DNA of 64,000 nt. It comes from Wuchereria bancrofti. Lineage: Eukaryota; Nematoda; Chromadorea; Rhabditida; Onchocercidae. A program made the position numbers and the translations under genes. This document shows, in pieces, positions 58,108-64,000 of this stretch. Within the stretch, counting starts at the first letter, position 1, and every line of letters begins with the position of its first letter. The notes under the pieces are model-generated. The model did not search any database. It was not told the origin of the DNA and saw nothing but the letters and a program-made list of their open reading frames with translations. The stretch spans positions 16,866,084-16,930,083 of the forward strand of contig SSBO01000012.1 of NCBI GenBank assembly GCA_005281725.1, given 5' to 3'.

Positions 58108-60047
58108 GACATGCATTCTTCAGTTTTTATTTTCATATGTTTTGTCTTCTTAAACCAGAAAAGCAGTATACTTCTTTTCTTTTACAGCTTTACCAGGTTA
58201 ACTTTATGATAATTTATTAAAAATGACTATAGGTATGTTTCTGAAAACGAAATGTTGCGAACGAAAATTGCTGAATTAATACGAAGGATACAGGAAGAAG
58301 ATCAGTCAGAACAAATTAACAAGCTTAATTTGTTGCTCAGTGAAATCATTCCCCAAAGTTTGTTCATTCCTCATATGCGTTGAAGTATCTGTGGGAAAGA
58401 GATTTTAAAGTTTTATTAGCGAGTCATTCACTAGAGTTTTTAATGTTGTTTTGTAGAAAATTTGTTTTCCTGGTTTGTTTTTTTCCTTAAAGGTGGAAGT
58501 GTTTCTTACTTCTTTACTAACGAGTTAAATCTCTAATTTTTTGAAACCTCTATTCGTTTTAGACAAAGAATTGATAATATGTAAAGAGCGCCAGAAAATG
58601 GATATTGAAGCATTGGAAGTTACTTTGAAGGATCAAAGAAATCACATTCAAGTTTACTTTCCACTTATTTTTATTAGCAAGTCATTTTCTTTTTGATGAG
58701 ACTTGATTCTTTTAGATTTTGGAGAAAGCTCTGAGAAATGCACAAGAAAAAGCATGGAGAAGAGAAAAAGAAATGGAGGAGCTTACAGAGAGAGTAGAAA
58801 GGGCCGAATCAGAAGGCTGTCGAAGTTTGTTATTTTCTTATTATTACTCTGAAATCTCGAAAATGTTTTTGTAGGTTTTAAAGTAAGCCCTAAATTTTAC
58901 AACTGCTATCAGAAATGAATGTTCGATAAACGGTCACGGGAAGATGAATGGAACCGTGAAAGGGCACAACTTGAGATGGAAAATGCATAACTGAAAATGC
59001 AGTTGGCTAAGGAAAGTGTTTCAGTTGGAGTAAAAAAGGGTTCGAGTGCTAGAAATCCAGAAAGTGATGAGTTNNNNNNNNGACATGCATTCTTCAGTTT
59101 TTATTTTCATATGTTTTGTCTTCTTAAACCAGAAAAGCAGTATACTTCTTTTCTTTTACAGCTTTACCAGGTTAACTTTATGATAATTTATTAAAAATGA
59201 CTATAGGTATGTTTCTGAAAACGAAATGTTGCGAACGAAAATTGCTGAATTAATACGAAGGATACAGGAAGAAGATCAGTCAGAACAAATTAACAAGCTT
59301 AATTTGTTGCTCAGTGAAATCATTCCCCAAAGTTTGTTCATTCCTCATATGCGTTGAAGTATCTGTGGGAAAGAGATTTTAAAGTTTTATTAGCGAGTCA
59401 TTCACTAGAGTTTTTAATGTTGTTTTGTAGAAAATTTGTTTTCCTGGTTTGTTTTTTTCCTTAAAGGTGGAAGTGTTTCTTACTTCTTTACTAACGAGTT
59501 AAATCTCTAATTTTTTGAAACCTCTATTCGTTTTAGACAAAGAATTGATAATATGTAAAGAGCGCCAGAAAATGGATATTGAAGCATTGGAAGTTACTTT
59601 GAAGGATCAAAGAAATCACATTCAAGTTTACTTTCCACTTATTTTTATTAGCAAGTCATTTTCTTTTTGATGAGACTTGATTCTTTTAGATTTTGGAGAA
59701 AGCTCTGAGAAATGCACAAGAAAAAGCATGGAGAAGAGAAAAAGAAATGGAGGAGCTTACAGAGAGAGTAGAAAGGGCCGAATCAGAAGGCTGTCGAAGT
59801 TTGTTATTTTCTTATTATTACTCTGAAATCTCGAAAATGTTTTTGTAGGTTTTAAAGTAAGCCCTAAATTTTACAACTGCTATCAGAAATGAATGTTCGA
59901 TAAACGGTCACGGGAAGATGAATGGAACCGTGAAAGGGCACAACTTGAGATGGAAAATGCATAACTGAAAATGCAGTTGGCTAAGGAAAGTGTTTCAGTT
60001 GGAGTAAAAAAGGGTTCGAGTGCTAGAAATCCAGAAAGTGATGAGTT
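58108..60047 (+). repeat. 966-bp tandem copy across an 8-N gap
   Basis: 58108-59073 and 59082-60047 are matching 966-bp copies on either side of Ns 59074-59081. They repeat four angiomotin-like exons and carry the same in-frame stop. The copies start in an intron and end mid-exon, as expected for unmerged contig ends. Confidence 0.95.
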
Positions 60048-61096
60048 GACAAAGCTCAAAAAGACTCTTCATGCTAAAGGTTCTTTCCCACATATTGATC
60101 AGCAGACATCGAAATTCTCTTATAACCTGGAGATTTTTTGTTACAGATATTTAGTTTCATGGGAAGTTTTTCTTTTCTTTTATGTTTGCTTTATCACTTG
60201 AATTTAAAAGAATTTTCCTTGTTTAGAGTATGTTATTGCGCAGCTGGAAAAGAACGTAATTGAACTAGAAGCCAAGTTTCATGAGGAAATGCAGCGAAAT
60301 AAAATGGCGATAGCCACACAGTCGGATACACTGTTAGTTCATGCTCTAGATTGTTTAACTTCACAGTATATCGAAAGGCTTATTCGTTTTTCTTGAATCT
60401 TTATCTTAATACAGCTATTGTGTTTGTTGACTTCATCATAGCTTTTGAAGTTCTGGCAAGCTGAAAAAGATGGAAGAAGAGAAAAGTGAGAAAGATCGTA
60501 AGATAGCAGAATTAACAGAGGAGAAAGAAAGACTGTCCGAGAAACTGGAAGATGAACGTAAAAGTTCAGAAAACAGAACAAGTTTATTGGAAAGAGAAAT
60601 TGATCGCATTAGGAGTGATGACCGTAGGTTTGTTGCTGTTTTATAATTATGAACATTAGTTAAAATTTTTGAAATTTATAATTAAATTTGGAATTTTTTC
60701 TAATTTTGTTTTCAAAATTGTCATATTCAGATTTCGCGATGGTATGGAACAAATGCGTCTAAAAATTGCTGATAGACGTTGTTTTACAAGAGAACGTTCC
60801 CGTAATCGGTATTTTATAATTTACGTAACATAGATAAAAGATAGAAGCAGAATTGTTTAAGATCTTTGGTTCTTTAAATTTTTTTTTTAAAAGATCACAG
60901 GCTTTCAGTGATAAAGTAATCTTTTTACGCAGAAATAAGTAACGCAGAAATAGTAACGTCGGTTACAATTACTTTTATATAATGTTTTTATCATAGTCAT
61001 TACTATAACAGTCATTTAAATAATGCAGTGTAGCTTTAAGATTTAAGATCGAAACTTGAAATAGTCTTTCTGCGTTTTTACTTTTCTACTTATATG

Positions 61097-61267
61097 AATC
61101 CGGAACACGTGCTGGATTTGAATGGGCAACAACGCCAGCAATTTAATACACTTGGAGCTACAATCAGTTTTGGATATTATGTTGACTATAGATCGTAGTT
61201 CTGACCCCATGATGATTTCAGATGCATACATCATGGGCGGACATCATCCGGAACACGTGCTGGATTT
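61097..61267. repeat. 23-bp direct repeat, 148 bp apart
   Basis: The string starting atccggaacacgtgctggat and running through ttg is found at 61097-61119 and 61245-61267, near the 3' part of the angiomotin-like gene. In the second copy it reads SGTRAGF in the presumed coding frame. Confidence 0.85.
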
Positions 61268-61728
61268 GTTCATATACATTTGAAAGCAAATTCAGCAACA
61301 GCACTTTTTCCTACCGACTTGCATCTTTCATCACCGGATGCGCTTCCTACATCAGCAGATATACCACTGGATCTGTCAAATGATATACTTCTGCTACTTC
61401 TGCTGCTCTTGTCATCACTTCTACTCGTTCAACTAGCAAAGCTTTAACAACGTTCCCGCACTCCTCATCATGCCAAGAGGAGATATTTGCTGATCAGAAC
61501 TGTGTTTCTGATACAAAGGAAATCTACAACACAAATTTGAATAGCTACACACGACCAATTTTAATCCCACCGCATTATGATTTGGCATTTTCTGATAGTG
61601 AAGGTTTATATTCTGAAATTTTGAATCGATTAGTTGCAAAATCAGATAATACTATCGTTGCTGCTACCATCGCTAATGAGAAACTATGTGGGAAACAGAT
61701 TTCAACGGAAGAAATCTGGAATGTTTAA

Positions 61729-62580
61729 ATTCTTGAAATACTTTTTTACAAAAAAATACTTTTTTTTTTCTTTAAATGATATCGTAATATTCGATTCAAA
61801 GCTGATATGTGGTTTCATAGCATAACTTTTTTTGCTAGATAAGAGTGTGCAGAAATCAATAATCAAAACATCTTATGATTTGGTTGCCATTTAATTCTAC
61901 AGTCGACTAGTAATTTTTCAGTGTTGTTTGATATGCAAAGAAAAAAAGCTTCGAATGGCTAAGAGAATAGTTGTTGGATTAGTCATGAATCAGAGGTTAT
62001 TTCATGTAAAAAAAGTAAACGTTACGTTGACCGTAGTCGTTGGTGATTTAAAACAGATGTAATGGATCCGAATAAGCACTCTGAATGTGTAGAACTTTAA
62101 TTGGAAAAGTGTTAGTTCTACTGTAAAACCAGTTGGATCTATAGAATCTTTGACGAGGTGAAATCCCATTGCACTTAAATATTAATCGCAATATGTCGTA
62201 ACAATAGCTTGCTAGTTTTTTAATGTTTGCATATTATGAAGTGTTCGAAGTGTGCTTTTATTTTCTTTCCGGTGTAAATCGCTCAAATGTGTGCTTTATT
62301 TTCCGCACCCTATATCTTTGACAGGACAAGTCACAAAGATATGTCCTCTTAACATTTTCTAAAGTCGTGGTTATTCGTTCTACTTTTCGGCACTATTTCC
62401 TGTTCTTAATTGTGTTACATTGCCATAAGTGTTTTTATAAAATCTTTACTTTAGGAGCATGCAGTAATGTAGGAATTCATATGTTTTTCATGTTTAAACA
62501 AATTAGGTGAGAAGAAAGGATAAAAAATTTCCTCAGTTTTGTGGAGCAAAATATTTTTTGGTCAAGATTTCGTTGAAAAT
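61729..62580. other. 3' flank of the angiomotin-like gene, no gene seen
   Basis: AT-rich, with poly-T tracts and no supported exon on either strand. Confidence 0.4.
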
Positions 62581-62587
62581 TCCTTAC

Positions 62588-62749
62588 CTTTGTTGAGTTC
62601 ATTCTTTCATACATATTCTCCTCCTCAATTGGCTGAAGCATTATGATTTTCATGAACGTAGCATCGGTTTCGATAAATTTGTACGCTGGTACAATCAAAT
62701 CCCTAGAGGTACTAATGCTAGATGAAAAGAGCTTGATAGAATCCAATGA
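62588..62749 (-). other. possible exon of an unknown minus-strand gene
   Basis: A frame reads SIKLFSSSISTSRDLIVPAY, then KFIETDATFMKIIMLQPIEE and ENMYERMNSTK before a gtaagg donor at 62582-62587. Composition and donor suit a real exon, but its acceptor, neighbours and family are not identified. Confidence 0.35.
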
Positions 62750-63673
62750 TTTTTGAAATTAAGATTTGAAAAATATGCATTACCGTTCATGGAAACAAAT
62801 TTTTGTCCCAATGGCAAATGATTTTTGAGCTCTATTGGGAAATGATCCGTCACTGTCATCTTTTTCTTGATAACTGCGGGTTGCTGCTACATAAACGTTG
62901 TTATGCAGTCTTCCATTTTTCTTTTCACCTCTTTTTCATACTTTTCAGTGCTTTGTTGCTCTCATCTTTCCTTTCCATGGTTATCCATAATTATTCCTTT
63001 TGTTCAACAGTGTATATTCTGGAAGTGAACAGTGAGTTAAAGTTTACAACTTTTCATACATTGTTACGGTGAAATGGCAAAAGAAATAAAGTCTTTCGGT
63101 TTTGTATTTGTTACCTAAGATAGGTTGACAAATAGAATTAATAAGCTTATTAATTTAGACTTAAAGTGCGTTTCGCAAACAGTCGGAGGATCCTTGCTAT
63201 GTCAGAAATCTTTTGCATTCATTTTAGCGTTTGGAAAGTTCTAGGCGAAAGATGTTTCTAGATAATGCTCTGAGAGCTTGATAGTAAGGTAATTCTAGCA
63301 AGGAATTTTTTATGGCCAAAGTTCTTTTTCACTCGGTTTGAGTGTTTGGGATGAAGCAAGATGTAAACAGTATGTGTAGCTAATATGAATTTCATAGGAA
63401 AAGTGTAGGAATATTAGCATACTAAGTTTGCAAAAGTTGAATTTTAAACAATATCGAAGTTCCTCGATTTTTTATGATCTCGGCATCGTTAGCATTGTTT
63501 GTTATTACATGTAATTCAGTCGGTATCCCCGATCAGATCAAGCCACCAAATAATCCATATACCCAAAAGAGCACCACCCTATCCTATGCTAACTAGGCGT
63601 CAGCAAAACTTGTGCTTTATGGCAAAACATTTTGTCAACATTTCAACTGTAATGACAAGTGAAAGTTGCACAT
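62750..63673. other. spacer, no gene seen
   Basis: No supported exon. A hydrophobic plus-strand frame near 62930-63040 is probably chance in T-rich DNA. Confidence 0.35.
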
Positions 63674-63854
63674 ATGAGCTTCTCTCGACTACCCATTTAT
63701 TTCATCGCCTACTTCACTTTTATCAGTGGTGCTGTATATATCGGTAAGATTGCTGATAATTTCCCTAGAACAATTTTTTTCAAGCATTTTATCAGCTTTG
63801 AGGCAGAAAAAATATCAAGAAGCTGACTATGACAAAGTTTACTTAAGCTTTTGA
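63674..63854 (+). CDS. 42-residue single-pass membrane microprotein
   Basis: Two exons, 63674-63743 and 63796-63854 (stop TGA 63852-63854), join in phase over a 52-base intron (gtaaga..ttatcag). The product begins MSFSRLPIYFIAYFTFISGA, spanning one membrane helix, and continues VYIALRQKKYQEADYDKVYL-SF. A short N-terminus, one helix and a basic-acidic tail are typical of small mitochondrial inner-membrane or ER microproteins. I do not recognise the family. Start choice: first ATG in frame with the helix. Confidence 0.55.
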
Positions 63855-64000
63855 AAGGTTTTTTCCCAATATTCAGACTGTCATTATTTTGTATGAAAGT
63901 ATGGCTATAGGTACGGGATCGAATCGTCTGGATCTATGTAAATGTCGGTCTTTGAATTTCGCATTGATATTGCAGTTGGTGATATAAAAAGTCCCGGTTA

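Larger units (their letters stand above)
56897..61728 (+). pseudogene. angiomotin-like coiled-coil protein, disrupted
   Basis: Angiomotins are junctional scaffolds that bind YAP and actin. Exons: about 56897-57000 (HLQEVRILNSLLHEAHNIST), 57380-57497, 57555-57601, 57933-58048 (KAYETTEKEYKNLTAQKEGQ, then MKMEQQIAR), 58233-58357 (ENEMLRTKIAELIRRIQEED), 58563-58651 (ALEVTLKDQRNHIQ), 58716-58824 (ILEKALRNAQEKAWRREKEM), 58913 or its twin 59887 to 60079, 60227-60332 (VIAQLEKNVIELEAKFHEEM), 60442-60627, 60731-60808, and a Ser/Thr-rich C-terminal part to 61728 ending STEEIWNV. The order AYE-xL..LEK-x-R-x-KME, DQR-x-HI..AL-x-NAQ-x-K and LE-x-KF-x-EE follows the angiomotin coiled coil. Exon 58913/59887 contains an in-frame TAA inside ..EMENA/LKMQLAKES, and the join into 60442 gives TGA. 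The C-terminal IWNV could be a PDZ ligand (inference). Confidence 0.6.

Overview
The window looks like nuclear DNA from a nematode, most likely a spirurid/filarial-type parasite (inference). It is AT-rich. Genes are cut into 50-250 bp exons by GT-AG introns with short tttcag-type acceptors, and every recognisable protein is an animal orthologue. I see no operon-style bacterial genes, no Wolbachia-like insert, no transposase or reverse transcriptase, and no CRISPR array.

Layout: 1-958 is a truncated second copy of the MO25 gene. 2.7-4.6 kb (minus) is a KICS2/C12orf66-like gene with damage. 5.2-7.5 kb (plus) is a Porcupine (MBOAT O-acyltransferase) gene with several lesions. About 9.6-9.8 kb (minus) is the start of an ELP6-like gene. 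10.1-11.0 kb (minus) is an intact two-exon ribosomal protein uL13 (L13a) gene. 12.2-13.7 kb (plus) is an unidentified gene remnant. 14.9-15.8 kb (minus) is a damaged C2H2 zinc-finger gene. 16-22 kb holds repeats and isolated exon-like pieces. 22.9-29.2 kb (plus) is a decayed PIKfyve (FYVE finger plus PIP kinase) gene. 30.3-38.4 kb (plus) is an intact U2SURP/SR140 splicing factor gene, inflated by two assembly-type tandem duplications. 42.8-43.6 kb is a three-exon single-pass membrane protein gene. 49.4-52.1 kb (plus) is an intact six-exon MO25/CAB39 gene. 54.4-56.2 kb (minus) is a selenoprotein-T-like (Cys form) gene with a frameshift. 56.9-61.7 kb (plus) is an angiomotin-like coiled-coil gene with an in-frame stop, again containing a tandem duplication. 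63.7-63.9 kb is a 42-residue membrane microprotein gene.

Two patterns organise the window. First, five of the six N runs sit exactly between two near-identical copies of flanking sequence (about 100 bp to 1.7 kb). The sixth (959) ends a piece whose other copy lies 49 kb away. These look like unmerged or diverged haplotype contigs rather than biological tandem repeats, and gene models should be collapsed across them. Second, the conserved housekeeping genes (uL13, U2SURP, MO25) read cleanly, while Porcupine, PIKfyve, KICS2, the zinc finger, SelT, angiomotin and probably ELP6 carry frameshifts, stops or short tandem duplications although their protein similarity is still strong. That mixture is what a young, non-recombining region such as a degenerating Y or neo-Y would show. 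A noisy assembly of two diverged haplotypes is the main alternative.
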